64,000 bases of DNA from Trichoplax sp. H2 (Eukaryota > Placozoa > Uniplacotomia > Trichoplacea). Both the position numbers and the translations under genes were made by a program. Below, in pieces: positions 1 through 13,112 of the stretch (its first letter is position 1; each line of letters starts with the position of its first letter). The stretch is from the NCBI GenBank assembly GCA_003344405.1, contig NOWV01000069.1, positions 124,001 to 188,000 of the forward strand, read 5' to 3'. The notes beneath the pieces were generated by a model. The model did no database searches. It was not told the DNA's origin and saw nothing but the letters and a program-made list of their open reading frames with translations.

Positions 1-242
1 AGGTATCTTCTTTACAAGGATCTATGTGTTAGGTTACGTCACTATATTAATTAAGAACTTAACACTCGTATAGCACTGGCAGTAGAAATGCCAACTACAA
101 TATAATTTTAACCGTGTCATCATGCTCAAATTGATGTAAACTGGTTGAATTCATCAAAATCTAATCTCCTACACTTAGAAAGAATTAGGTAAGTGGACGC
201 AAAACTATGATTCAGTTGATACACTTGACGATGCAAAGAGAG

Positions 243-325
243 ATTGACCGAATTGGTGATCAGTTGCTTGGCCATTCATAGGGATTGACAAAGTTAATGG
301 CTAGTTGCTCGGCCAGTCATAAGGA
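243..325. repeat. Two imperfect copies of a 41-bp tandem repeat
   Basis: Two adjacent units start at 243 and 284. Each contains GTTGCTTGGCCATTCATA or its variant GTTGCTCGGCCAGTCATA, with about 41 bp between equivalent bases. A partial third unit may follow at about 325 (AATGGCCGG...GATTGACCG). Short and of no obvious function. Confidence 0.5.
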
Positions 326-510
326 ATGGCCGGTTCTCGGGGATTGACCGTAAATACATATATACGTACAGTACATGCAATCGGAATTAATCAAAGTGCT
401 TTCGAGGCTCAGGATAATCGTATTCATAATATCGGAATACTTAATTTCCAATTTATCCATGGGCATTTTGTGTATTATGCTGTAGCTACTTTGTAATTAC
501 CGATTTCTAC

Positions 511-855
511 CGTAAAATTATCCCCGAGCTTCCACGGAGTAGGCTACTAGCGGTAAGATGAAATATTATTCTGTGTTATAAACATATTAAAATTCTCGTA
601 AAATTATCCCCGAGCTTCCACGGAGTAGGCTACTAGCGGTAAGAAAAAAATATATTCTGTGTTATAAACATATCAAAATTCTCGTAAAATTATCCCCAAG
701 CTTCCATGGAGTAGGCTACTAGCGGTAAGGTAAAATATTATTCTGTGTTATAAACATATTAAAATTCTAGTAAAATTATCCCCGAGCTTCCACGGAGTAG
801 GCTACTAGCGGTAAGATAAAATATTATTCTGTGTTATAAACATATTAAAATTCTC
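511..855. repeat. Four-copy 86-bp tandem repeat upstream of TRPA
   Basis: Units start at 511, 597, 683 and 769, an exact 86-bp period. Each has a conserved GC-richer half (about 47 bp, CCCCGAGCTTCCACGGAGTA followed by GGCTACTAGCGGTAAG) and an AT-rich spacer ending near AACATATTAAAATTCT. Copies differ by only a few substitutions, so the array is recent or homogenised. It ends about 850 bp before the TRPA start codon. No open frame runs through it. Confidence 0.95.
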
Positions 856-1709
856 CTAGTCGATGTGATTCACTAAAGTTTAATTAAGCAGATGACATAC
901 CGTACATGCCTGTAAGACACATTAGAGACTCTAGGGTTTCTAATGTCTACGTAGTTGTAGTCTATAAATAAGACCCTCTTCTTAAAAGCATCAAAATAAT
1001 ATGAAGGGATCCGACGGTATACTACATTCAATCATTCAAATCCTTAAATAAAAATTCAATCTAGCTTATAAAGCATTGTACACCAAGCACATATTGTTAC
1101 CCAAGCTACTCACAGCGCAAAAGTATATAATAATAAAATAGTAATTTCAGCGCATAAAGCTGGCTCGTTCATATTGAAATAACGATAAAAGGTAAAAAAA
1201 TTCTTCAAACTTAGGCTGTAATTGCCTCTGTCAACTCGAATTCTACATAATGTTTACTATAGCTTACTTTATATTGTATATCAGCTTTTATAGAACATAT
1301 GCTACGATAGTTTTGAAAGTTTAGAACTTATCATGTAGGAATGAATACAATAATATCGTTGGCAAGTTTAAAATTGCAAGTCATGGTTATCTTGCATACC
1401 TTAGGATGGTATTCTCATCATATGAAAACGTTATAAGTGCTCTCTTATTTACCCTAGGTTCATTAACTAGCTGGAATATTAATGAACTATTAGATAATTG
1501 TTTAAGTGGAATATAATTAACAATGCCATACAATGGTTACAGTTGTATTGAATTATTCTGTTTAGCTACTAAATGCCTATACAAAAATAGTAAGAATAAA
1601 AATTACACTAGACAACGATTTTCCCTTAAACGTACGGTTCAGAAGTAAAAGGCTTTAATATCATCAATAGTGAAGAAATAACAAATTTGCCAAGATTTTT
1701 CAACCCACC

Positions 1710-4700
1710 ATGGTAAAAAATTCTTCATCAGTATTGCCCTTTCAGGGTAGCGATGAAGAAAATCCGGACAATAAATCACCGAAACAAAAATCATTCCCAT
1801 TTGGAGTATTTAGATCGGAAAATAAGCAATCAAATACTGAAAAGAAGCCCGATGATATCAAATCCTTTCTTACTCGCGTCACTAGTCGAAAAAGGAAGGG
1901 TAAATTACCCGAAAATTCTATCAATAACTCTTTAGTTAGCCTTGGAATAGCCATGGCCACTTCAACAACGAAAGATATCCACCAGGTTTGTGATTATCTC
2001 GTCTCATTTTCTGGTTCATATACGGTACTGGACGCCATCACATCGCAGTTTAAATAACTTTATAGACTGAATTCGCCGGGGCAATTTTAGAAGGGTTGTC
2101 ATTTCTGAACAGTTTACTAAAACTATGGATATTAAGTCCAGCTTTGTTTCTCCACAGCAAATCGTCAGCCTTAATGCCACACTTACTGCAAACTGCATCA
2201 CACCAAATCGGTTATCGTTATTAATCAAATATCTTATTTTTGTCATCATGAGTACGCTATGTAATCAACTTGTTAGTTATCAACTACTTGCATGATATTC
2301 GTAATAGAAAATAACTCTATGTACAATGATTCAATGTACGCGTATGAGCTTTCGTTGACTTTGGAGGCCATGACGAACAGTCGCAGTAGTAATTAACATT
2401 GTGGAAATTTGAAAATGTAAATAGCATCAATGTTAAATTTTAAACTCTACAAACTATACTATTGTAAGAGATTTAAATATTGAATCCCAAAGCGTGATGA
2501 CGATGAGAGTACAGTTTGAATATACTTCAATCTTATTACAAGAATCACTGATTCCCAATCCACATCAAATTTATGTTATAGAAGGCATTCCGTTACAACT
2601 TTGTTGAATTTATAATTTATTTATAATTAGGAATCTAAACATTTTTTACTGCGGTTTACCACCTAAATCAGCATTACTAACCTAATCCTAAAACAAAATT
2701 AATACGAGAATCGATATTTATCGAATGTAACTTAGTATTTTAATATCCTTGAGTTAATAAGGACATTTCTCGCCACTGCCTAGTTGATACTGGTACTGCA
2801 TACTACATTGAAAATGTGTAGCTAAACTTTGTACTCATAATGCAATATTAATTTCATCAAACCCTTTAATTTAATAATGAAATTATTGATGATAAGTAAA
2901 CGATTAGAAATTACTACAAGACATTAGATATCTAATATCACAGCAGTTGTAGACTTACTTGATGATACTAAAGGAATGAAAAAATAGCCAAGCGAAATGA
3001 CTGCTATCGTACATTAGCTTTATATTTATCAAGCAAACTAAGCTTTCTGAAGTTCAATGCGGCACAAGTAACAAGCCATACCCGTACTTCCCCTGATTAC
3101 TGCCAATTAAGGTTAAAGTTATAAATCAGAAAACAAGTGACCAGTAAAAGCGAATTTGGCATCACAAAGCTAAAAGCTAATGAGACTATCCGAAATGATC
3201 TTCACAGGGCTTTATTCTATTTCTCGTTGCATCAAGTGAAGAAACGAATTTTTCTGTATTAAAACTTAGTAGCCAAGAGTATAAATTAGATGTAATCTAT
3301 GAATCGATCTGAAGCAATAGCAACCGGTTTTTAAAAGTTTCCTATTTACTCTTAAAAGCTTCTTATACATTGTACTAATATCTAATACTTATACTGTAGG
3401 CAATACGAGAAGGTTCTATGCGTGATATTGAATATATGATGGAAATTGCCTTTTATCGAGAGAAAATAAATCTATTCGATAAAGCCAACACATTCACACT
3501 AATGCATTATGCTGCTCAGTATGATCAAGACCAGATTTTGGTTTGCTTGGCTCAAAACGGAGGCGGTAAGTAAACTGTACCGTCCTAATTCTGCTAGTAC
3601 AATATATAAGTTAGAAATAGCAACTAAATGGATCTACATTAAAAGAGAATACTTTTAAACCGAAACAGATAGATGATGTCTCATTAAAATTTTAAGCTAT
3701 ATTACTACGTATGCTAGATAATGTTATCTTGCTCATATTTAGATATCAATGCTAAAACCGCAAAGATTGGTCTTGTTCCATTACATGTTGCAGCCAAATA
3801 TAATAGTACTAAAGCTGCTAAGGCCTTAATTGACCTTGGAGCTGATATTGATGTTGAAACTAAAGGGAAAGAAACTCCCCTACTTCACTGTTGCCAGCAT
3901 TCCAGTCACCAGATTTGCGAGGTAAAAAACATAGTTATCGTTGTTTCGTTTTAAAATTAGCAAAAGGTTCACTCATAGATATTTTGCTACCTTCAATTAA
4001 AGATATATGTTAAAGGCTTCACTAAATCTTTGTTCAGAATAATAAAATTCAAGTTCGACTACTATTAATATTTTTCAACTATGTTTGAATTATTGCAACA
4101 CTAAAATTATTTGTTAACGTACGTCAGATGATACTTATGGAAGCCAAAAGACGAAATGTACTCAGTAAAGTCGTTAACCATCATGATAATGAGCATTACT
4201 ATCCAATACATATAGCTGGTTTTTACAGTGATCAGCGAATGATGGAGATTATGGTAAGTAAGAAATCATTCTATTTTCCTTGTTCTTATACGAAATGCAC
4301 GCAATCCGATAATATGCTATAGGTACTAAGTACCTATACCTTCTAATAAAAATTCTGATCAAATATAGCTATTGGCCTTTTAAAAAGCTGCTATTGCTAT
4401 CCCTTTATTTCATGAATATGAATTGTATTATTCGGTATTAAATCGGATATATCCGATCGTTTTTATAATTTAACAGCTTCGATATGGAGCAAATATTTAT
4501 AAGAAAAACTATATTGGCCGACTGGCATCTCATTATGCAGTTTTACAAAAAACTACCGATGCCCTTGAAATTTTATTACAGCACGGTAAGACTAACGATC
4601 TTAATGTATTGAATATTAATATTACTTCCAGCTCAAAATGATTGATATTTCAATTTCTTAGCAACGACTAGAGAAGTTGAAGCTAGTCTCTTTAATTTTC

Positions 4701-7700
4701 GACCTATGTTCGCATGAGTAGAATAAGCGTAATTTTAAAACTTGGACCTTATAAATCTAGTTTGACAATTCAGTTATTAATTAAGGCATTTTGTCGCAAT
4801 TATTTTACTAGCCAAAGCAAAAGGAATGCACGATTTTATCAAAATTTCCAATAAGGAAGGGGGTACGATTTTACATCTTGCTGCGGATCATGGATCGGTT
4901 GAGGTATTTATGTAATTTGCTCAATAATGCTCATTTAGAAGTAATAGTAAGTAGAATATTAGAAATCAAAGTCTCCATATCATTTGAGTTCAATCTTTTC
5001 AACGTTATTGATTAATATTTAAATCGATAACGGAATAAAAAGAAATCTAGTCTTAACAGCAAGTTTTTCAACTTTATTTTAGGCTGCTAGAGTTTGCCTT
5101 AAATATGGAGCTGAAATTGAAGCTCAAACGGTACTTAATTAATTTATTCATACCTAGGTTCATTATGAGAATGATATCAGTAATATCTTTCTTTCTAATG
5201 ATATTATATCGGCTTACGTGACCAAGTCAAATTTTTTAATTTTTTAATAATTCATTCTGTACCTCTAGAATGAACTATTCACACCCCTGCATATTGCAGC
5301 TATGAATGGTAAATGCGACATATGTGAATATTTAACCAGTATGGGCGCAAATGTTAATGCTAAAGATAGTGAAGAAAAAACAACTTTACATCACGCTGCT
5401 CTGAGCAACAACGTTCTGATAATTGAGAGCATGATAAATAAGGTTAGTAAGTAGGATTCTATTTAATAGTCCTGGCTTTCACAAGTTAGGAAAGATGGTT
5501 GCGTTGCATTTCCCAATTACTGAAATCTTTACGAGACGCAAGCTGAATTACGTACATTTATTATTTATAACGTGGCTATTAATAAATTACATATGTGACT
5601 TCAAAAACTTTTCTAAATCAGTTATCGTAGGAGTTTATTGTGCGTATTTAAGCTATAGAAATTTCTTCGTAGTAAGTCATTGCAGAAGATCGAATACCTC
5701 AATTTCTATGATTTCGGTAGGGAGCCAATATCGAAAGCACAGATAAACAAAATCAAACACCACTTCTTGCAGTGATATGGAAAGGCTGTACGGCTGCTGT
5801 CAAAAAGCTATTAGAATTGGGTGCGGACATTACAGCGACAGATGATAGAGGTAGACATTGCTTGCACTATGTCGCCGAACAACATGATCATATAACCATG
5901 GATGTATTACTTGAGGTACAGATGATCTAGTTTTCCATATTAACGTATAAAAATTAAAATTTTCAAGAAGATTTCTCCGTTCTTACTATTTCCAGCACGG
6001 TGCAAGCTCTCTGATCAATCGTCCTGATGATAACGGAGTTCTTCCAACATTTATTGCGGCAGAAATGGGCGCTATTCTTGTAAGCATAGAATATTTTAAT
6101 CTTGACCTTAGACTATAAAAGGTTATTTATAATAGATTTATAAAAATTAACTCACGATTTAAAATTGGCGTCTAAAATAATACTGGTATAAGGTATTAAA
6201 ATGTCATCGGACGTGTATGTAAGCGACTGAATTACAGGCTTTTCTTTATTTAATTCATGACCAGACTAGTTTATTTAGTAGCAATGCACTCTTAGAATAT
6301 TTTAACATTACGTAATCTTGATATTTTAGGTATTATATCGATTAGTAAGGAACGGTGGTAGCCTTGAATTATCCGATGACCACAAAAATACCGTACTTCA
6401 TTTAGCTGCTATGAATAATCATCGGGATACCGTTAAATATATTTTAGATTATACAAAAATTAAAGATATTAATGCTCGAAATGCTAATGGGCAGAAACCA
6501 ATCCATTTAGCATCAAAATTTGGCCATAATCGTGTTGTAAATCACCTTATAAAATTTGGAGCAGAAATTAACAATAAGTGCGAACATACTGACGGTTATT
6601 AATTAATTTTATATTTCATTTATTCCATACATAATTATGTTATTTTATTTCTTCAACACAGAGACCTCTTTTGTAATTACCCGCTGCATTACGCCGCACG
6701 CAGCGGACATACTACAACTGTAGAATTACTGCTTGACAAACGAGCAAAAATTAATGTTGTGGACAGATCAGATGTGAGTAATACTTTAGCAATTCTCTAG
6801 CTGAATTGCTATCTTATTTATAAATGTATACTTTAAAGCAGTACTATTTAAGCTGCTAAAAGTATCAGCTTGTGTATATTAAATCCATTGAAAGTGTTAC
6901 TTAAGAAATATTTCAGCAGAGTTATTACCCTTTACGTTTCTGAATTATCATGGCCAGTAATAGGCGTAACATTTTATTTATGATGCCCAACGCAAGATAT
7001 ATATTAACCTAACATTTCATTGACATACTTGCACCAAAGTCTGAATCGCTAATGCTAATTTCAAAAAAAATTAATATATCTAAGTGCAGTAAACCATCTT
7101 AACAATTCGCATGCTATATACTTAAGTTCCGGTAACGTTTCATATAAAATCGGTGACTAATTTTCTTTATATATACTTTGCTATGTGTAATTAAAGAAAA
7201 CAGCATTGTATCTTGCTTGTGCAAATGGCCATACTGAGACTGCAAAATTACTCCTAACTCGCGGAGCCGATCCTACAGCAATTAATAATCAAGGTTTAAG
7301 CTGCTTAGATATTGCTATTGAAAATAACCAAACCGAAATTGGACTGCAAATAATCAGGAGCAAATAGTTAGTGATACATTATTCAAGTCCAGTCAAGGAG
7401 CTTTCTTGATACAGTATATTAAGAAAATACTTGATTTTTCAACGTAGCTGGGAGAAAGCCATGGAAAACAGAAAATTGGACGGTTATACACCGATGAAGA
7501 GATTAATTGAGAAGCTTCCAGATGTTGCTTCGGTAAAAATTCGATAACTTTTGATCACTTTATCTATACAAACACAGCTTCAGCTTTACGTAATCTCAAA
7601 GGTAGATTAATCGTATTTTAATCCCTAATCAGAGTGTTTTAACATTGAAGCATCTCAGTATGTATTTATTTTTATTCGAGCTATTTCGAAGTGTCTTCAG

Positions 7701-10700
7701 TTTACGCTCTCATTTCCTTACTATGCAATATTCTATTACATAAGACCGCAGAATTCCTTTCTCTAAGATAAATTCGGTATGTTTGCATCTGTACTTGCCA
7801 GTATAAACCTAACAGCTTCGAAATATAATCATTTTCTGTGCATTATCATAAATTTTATTTAACAGTATAATATAGTATTCTAGGTCAAAATTAAAACAGA
7901 AACGCCGTTCTGTACAATCTGTAAAATTACTAATACGATGACCAGCCGGTAATTACCATAGAAATATTTTTATTTATGATTGCTTCTTTGCTTAGATTGT
8001 TATGGACCGATGTATAAGCTATAATCAAACCGAAGATGGCAATAAGGAGGTTATTAATTTTAAGAATAAATATCAGTAAACAAAGCGAAAAATAAATGAT
8101 CTTATACATGTCGTTACTCAAACTGCTACTTCAAACGGTCACGATGATCACTTTAAACGCTCTGTCTTAGTTTATTAACATTATAATTTAGGTTGTATTT
8201 AACTTTCGATATCTGGAGTCTCCCCCGTTTGATACAAGATTAAAAGATGTTAGAGATAATTACACCGCTGCCTCTGTAAGATCTTCATTTTAATTTTTGC
8301 GTATAGCAAAGATTTGTATTAATTCTAAGTTATATTAAATTATTCTACTGGATACGGCGAATGTTATATTAGTCAATAAGTAAGCTATAACATTTCTTGC
8401 AGAGCCTATTATCTTCACAAAGAGTTGGTTTGATGACACATCCTTTAATACGTGCTTATCGTCATTATAAATGGTTAGTTAACTACGCTATGCATTTGTA
8501 TTAGTTTAAGCCTTAGGGGTAGATATTCATCGTTTACGGAGTTTTATCACCTATTAAAAAATTTGGGACAAATCCTTTCATAGGAATACCAGCATCAAAT
8601 TTTTTTATTACGTGCGAGTTGCTGTATGCCTACTGTTTCTATTAGCTGTTTCGGTACCTATTGGTTTAAACATTCGTGAATACTATGAATATATTCGAAA
8701 TACGACTGGCAATGTGGCACCTACAACAAATAAGCCAGTGCAAGTGGTAATATAAGTCAGCTGCTATCTTACTTAATAAACAATCATTCTATTTTCGACT
8801 AGAGCTATCTATGTGTAGATAGTCTGATAGCACTTAGATAGTCCTTGGTAGTTATGAGACGAACATAATCTTATGTAATAAAGTGAAGTTTGCAAGAAAC
8901 TGTAGTTCTTGTTGTATTCTCGAGAAGACACTTTATCACTATGTCATATCTAAAGTCTAAAATCTGAATTGGCAATTTTTAAAACTCTAACTTTTAAAAT
9001 TTAATATGCAGTAAGTTTATATATATATAAAAGCATACTAGTGCTCATTTTCTCTAATTATCTATGACCATAGCATTCCCAAGAGATATATAACAGATAT
9101 ATCATCCTGACGACGGCGATAATATTCAATGCAATATTGCACATCTTCAAATTTTTGTTGGCAGTGAGTATCTAACAATTCAATGTGATATTTTCATCTT
9201 CAAGTATGAACGAATAATATTCAGCAGATACGGTATTTCAGAAGTATTTTATAGTGTAAATTTTTTCCTTTGTATTTTAAAACCATAGGAGATTCGTTAA
9301 AAGAGGGCTGTAGTACTAATAAATAATATTCGTTAGTCGTTCAAATAGGAAGATTTTTATGCACAATAAGGACCCTTGTCTATTAAAGATACTTGATCCT
9401 TAAGTAGCGTACGGTACTGCAGAGGCAGGAATATACTCATATAAGAGAAATTTAGAAAGCGAAATGTCAATTATTGTTTTACATTCTCTACTGTTTGATG
9501 TAATATATATCCCATGCTATACGAGTATACTCTTGATATATTCGATTTTTTTCAAATAAGAACAGTTACAGCTCAAAATATGTAGGAAAGAAATAATCCA
9601 CATATAGAACAATTAATTGCTATTTTTTACTTGATGGATAGCCGAAAATTTATATAAAAAATATATCCCAGTCGTTCCTTGAATTGGCCATTGAAGTTAT
9701 GGCTCTCAGTATAAGTCTTCCATTTGAACGTGAGGTAACCAACCTAACGGTTCAGATTGGAGCTATGTGCATATTTCTAGCAATCGTCAATTTCCTAGCC
9801 CAATTAAAAAGGTTTGCATTTTATTATAATAACTACCTCATGCTAGCTCTAATTAAAGTGTAAATATTTCGACGATTAGCATAATATACGATGACCATAG
9901 GTGTTATAGATCGTTACGAGAGACAAGGAACATTAAAATTGCTTTATCAATACACTTCTAATTATCGAAACTTCGAGAAGCCAATTATATAGTAGTCCAA
10001 TATATGGTTTAATTGTTCTATAAAATGCTACGAAATTAGTTTATTTATGCATTGTGATAAATACAGGAAATTCTTAATATCTTCATAACGTAGCTCTTGA
10101 TATTAAGTGCTTGCACAAGGAGCAAAAATGGAAGGGAATTGCTTTGATCTATGGAATTTTACAATAGTCTATTTGCTCAATAATTTTTTTCAATTGTAGG
10201 GCTTTCGGTATTGGTCTCTATCTTACTATGTTTATCACCATTATGAAGACCATTATAAGAGCATCACTGGTCATAATTCTATTTTTACTAGCTTTTGCTA
10301 TTGCTTTCTATATGGTTCTGCGACAAATTGTAAGTTTGAATCAAATCGAGATAAATACAGACAGTTACTAATTCAATTTTGTGGGATCTTCTATCAATTA
10401 ACACTCTATACACGTAGAACATGATACCTATTTCTTAAATAACATATGTATTAAAATTAGCCTATAGGCACCAGTGTATGAGTTGAATTTTGCGCTTTGT
10501 TGACTACCATTTTATTTATGTTCATGAGTTGTTGACTACCATTTTATTTATTAATCTTATCAACGATTAGCCGGAATTTAGCGAAATGGGATATTCTATT
10601 GTACGCGTAATAACGATGATGGTTGGTGATATTGGTTTTGCTGAAACATTTCAACAACTTTATTTAGCGGTCAACTGCAAAATTCAGGATTGGCATTAAC

Positions 10701-11850
10701 ACTTATTGTACTATTTGTTGTCGTCATGAATATCGCTTTTGCTAATTTATTGGTAAATCACAAATTGATAGTTTAACCGTAATTTTATCAGAATTGAACA
10801 CTGCTTATTAAGAATTAAATTATGAATGCAACTGGAGCTTTACCGAACAACTACATGTCTCTTACCACCTCGTTTGCGAAGCATGGGCTATCGCTCTTCT
10901 TACGTTGTTCGCCTTAATAAACAACGTCATTTTATGATAAGGTAAAAGCATTAAAAGATTTTAGTATCTTGTCATTTTACGCATGATAAATTATTTTAAA
11001 TTTTTAATAAAATGGCGGACTAGTGCTTAACGCGATTTAATTCTTAGTTCTAAAATTAAACAGCCTGTCGTCGCTAAATAGTAATTCTCTTTTGCATGAA
11101 TGATGCCCGCAAATATTTCCATAAGAGGCAATCTTAGAAAGTTTAACGTTAAATATTTTTACTGTTCTATTATTTAATTACGTATACTAATTATGAATAA
11201 CTTGGAATATACAACATTATGCATGTCTTCTCATCACTTTATGATATCAAACTTATGCGTATATTGCTTTAGCAGGTTTTCATTGGATGCGTAACATTAT
11301 AAGATTTTAGTACACTATTTTTGCTTTGCAGTTGAGTTCAGTTAGTTTCAATACATATTCTTGCCATTTTAGGAAACATCAAATTTACAGATATTTTTAC
11401 TTAAAAGGGTTACATTAGATACTTGATGCTACAAAAAATATTCAACTTTATCTATTTTTGCAGTTGAAATGGAACGAGTTAACGGCCGGTGTTAAATTAA
11501 TACCCAGCGTAGAAGTACTTGTTCCCGATAAACGTGAAAGTCATGACGTATACAATCAAATTAAACAGCAAGAACTACTGTTAGTTTAATTGATTATTTA
11601 TTTAATGATGATATATAAGTAATACCTATGCTAAGGTGTAACTTAATAAGGAATTTGAATTCAAATAATATAGAATTAATGTATGCTTTTTAAAATTAGT
11701 ATCAAGGCTATATTGGATCGTTTAGATGACTTTCGGTCAGATGTATTTCAACGCTTCGCTACAAATAAAGAAGATATTATCAATGTAAAGAAAGAAGTTC
11801 TGGAATCAGTAAAGGAAAGAGTAAAAAAGGATGATGACTATCTACTTTAA
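1710..11850 (+). CDS. TRPA1-like: TRPA1-like ankyrin-repeat cation channel (25 exons, frame broken near the pore)
   Basis: Plasma-membrane TRPA channel subunit. Exons traced by GT/AG and phase: 1710-1985, 3400-3565, 3743-3921, 4128-4253, 4477-4585, 4812-4903, 5083-5130, 5269-5442, 5721-5915, 5996-6079, 6330-6577, 6662-6773, 7197-7366, 7448-7532, 7996-8049, 8192-8275, 8403-8473, 8593-8746, 9086-9163, 9642-9811, 10200-10329, 10571-10752, about 10826-10941, 11464-11583, 11707-11850. The total is about 1120 codons, close to human TRPA1 (1119). The start ATG sits in a strong CCACCATGG context. A polar 90-residue N-terminus leads into about 16 ankyrin repeats (exons 2-13). Then come the pre-S1 linker, S1 (VRVAVCLLFLLAV), S2 (exon 19), S3-S4 (exon 20), the S4-S5 linker and S5 (TIIRASLVIILFLLAF), the pore with MMVGDIGF, S6 (ALTLIVLFVVVMNIAF) and a coiled C-terminus. 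Defects: about one base missing at 10651-10660, a TGA before exon 23 and no phase-matched exon 23/24 junction. The family call is secure; exons 23-24 are tentative. Confidence 0.9.
10499..10550. repeat. 20-bp direct repeat, two copies, in the intron before the pore exon
   Basis: GTTGACTACCATTTTATTTA occurs at 10499-10518 and again at 10531-10550, a 32-bp period. The second copy ends exactly where the segment that reappears at 39875-39980 begins (10551), so the pair may mark an assembly joint rather than a natural repeat. Confidence 0.85.
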
Positions 11851-13112
11851 GCTAGCAAGCTGGTCTTTTAGAGTCTCGATAATGATGCCCATAAACGTAG
11901 CTGCATTGTTACCAATATGAAACCTATCTTTATATGAAGAGAAGCCGGAAAACTACGAAGCTAGCTCTAGTAGACCATTTTGTTATTTATCGATGATTTT
12001 GCATTGCAATATTTCTAAACTTTTTTGAATTATCCTTGAGGCTTTTGGGACAAAAATCAAAATAATTTACAAATTTATTTGAAACGATCTTTTGGTAGCT
12101 ATTTCGACGTAATAATATTCCAATTGAACGTTTTCTAGCTTCAGAAGTGATCTAATCAGTATACTTACCGTCTAAAAATATGTAATACGATCTGTAATTA
12201 ATTTGCTATATATTTGCTATTGCTGTCAGTGCTTCATTTCAGCTAGTAGTATCTACTTTCTATTCTTCGCTATTACTAAGGTGCGAATGGAACCTTTCTT
12301 GAAACTATTAACGGATTCTTTAAGACATCTACAGTAACAATACCAATTATTGCATAGAACCTAGTATCAATCGGAAATTTAATGGGTTTTACTTATTTTA
12401 CGATAAATAATGTTTAAAAACTGCAAATTAGTCAATGAGTTAAAAAAGCTTGTAAACTATGATAAATATAAGGGCGCCATTACAGTTTGGCCAAATTTGA
12501 GTAGAAAACTATGCAAATAGATAGTTGTTTTGTTGTATACAACACCTATAGGACCATCTTATTGACGTGCTTACCTCAGGTAATGTACTGTTACTATATT
12601 GCCATATCTAGACTTTATTTTTCATTTCAATTATGCCTTCTATTAATTATATAATATGTCTTAACTTGAAATATTTTCTCTAAGTTAATGTATCCTCACG
12701 CGATTACAGCGTTTCAAATACGGATCAGTGGATCATTGCTATCTGCTAATTTTACTTTATGTATTTATCGAATAATAAGCGAGAAGAATGAATTGAATAA
12801 TCATTTCAACAAAATTATTTATCTTAGCACTTATCAATAAATTAATTACATCATATTTCATACTCGAAATATATTATTGAATTTTAGTATGATTAACCAA
12901 GGATTCAAATATGAATCTACTTGAAGGTTTTGCAGATTCGATGCTAATTCGTTTTATTTACACTTAATATACATTATGGATAAGTAGCCATCATATACAC
13001 ATACTCAAGAGAGCATATTTAATTTCTTATTCATATGATTGACACACATATGTGTGATTATAAAATCGACAACTATCAAGAAAATGCTCTTAAATATACG
13101 ATAGTACTACTA
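11851..13112. other. Intergenic, TRPA to GPCR 1
   Basis: AT-rich sequence with stops in all frames. I see no exon, RNA gene or clear repeat. It lies between the 3' ends of two convergent genes, so it should hold both 3' UTRs. The nearest AATAAA on the plus strand is about 12836, too distant to assign to TRPA with confidence. Confidence 0.5.

Larger units (their letters stand above)
1..1709. other. Non-coding 5' flank of the TRPA gene
   Basis: No exon-like open frame with usable splice sites is visible here. The stretch holds two tandem repeats, annotated separately, and AT-rich sequence up to the TRPA start codon. The last few hundred bases presumably contain the TRPA promoter and 5' UTR, but I see no TATA box I would defend. 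Confidence 0.6.

Noticed and set aside
4904-4955. Apparent frameshifted continuation of the TRPA ankyrin domain (CNLLNNAHLEVI-like text) after exon 6
   Set aside because: Splicing at 4903 into 5083 gives a perfect ankyrin repeat in phase, so this stretch is intronic and the resemblance is chance.
9236-9262. Possible TRPA micro-exon between S2 and S3
   Set aside because: Extending the S3 exon upstream to 9642 supplies the expected linker in phase, so no extra exon is needed.
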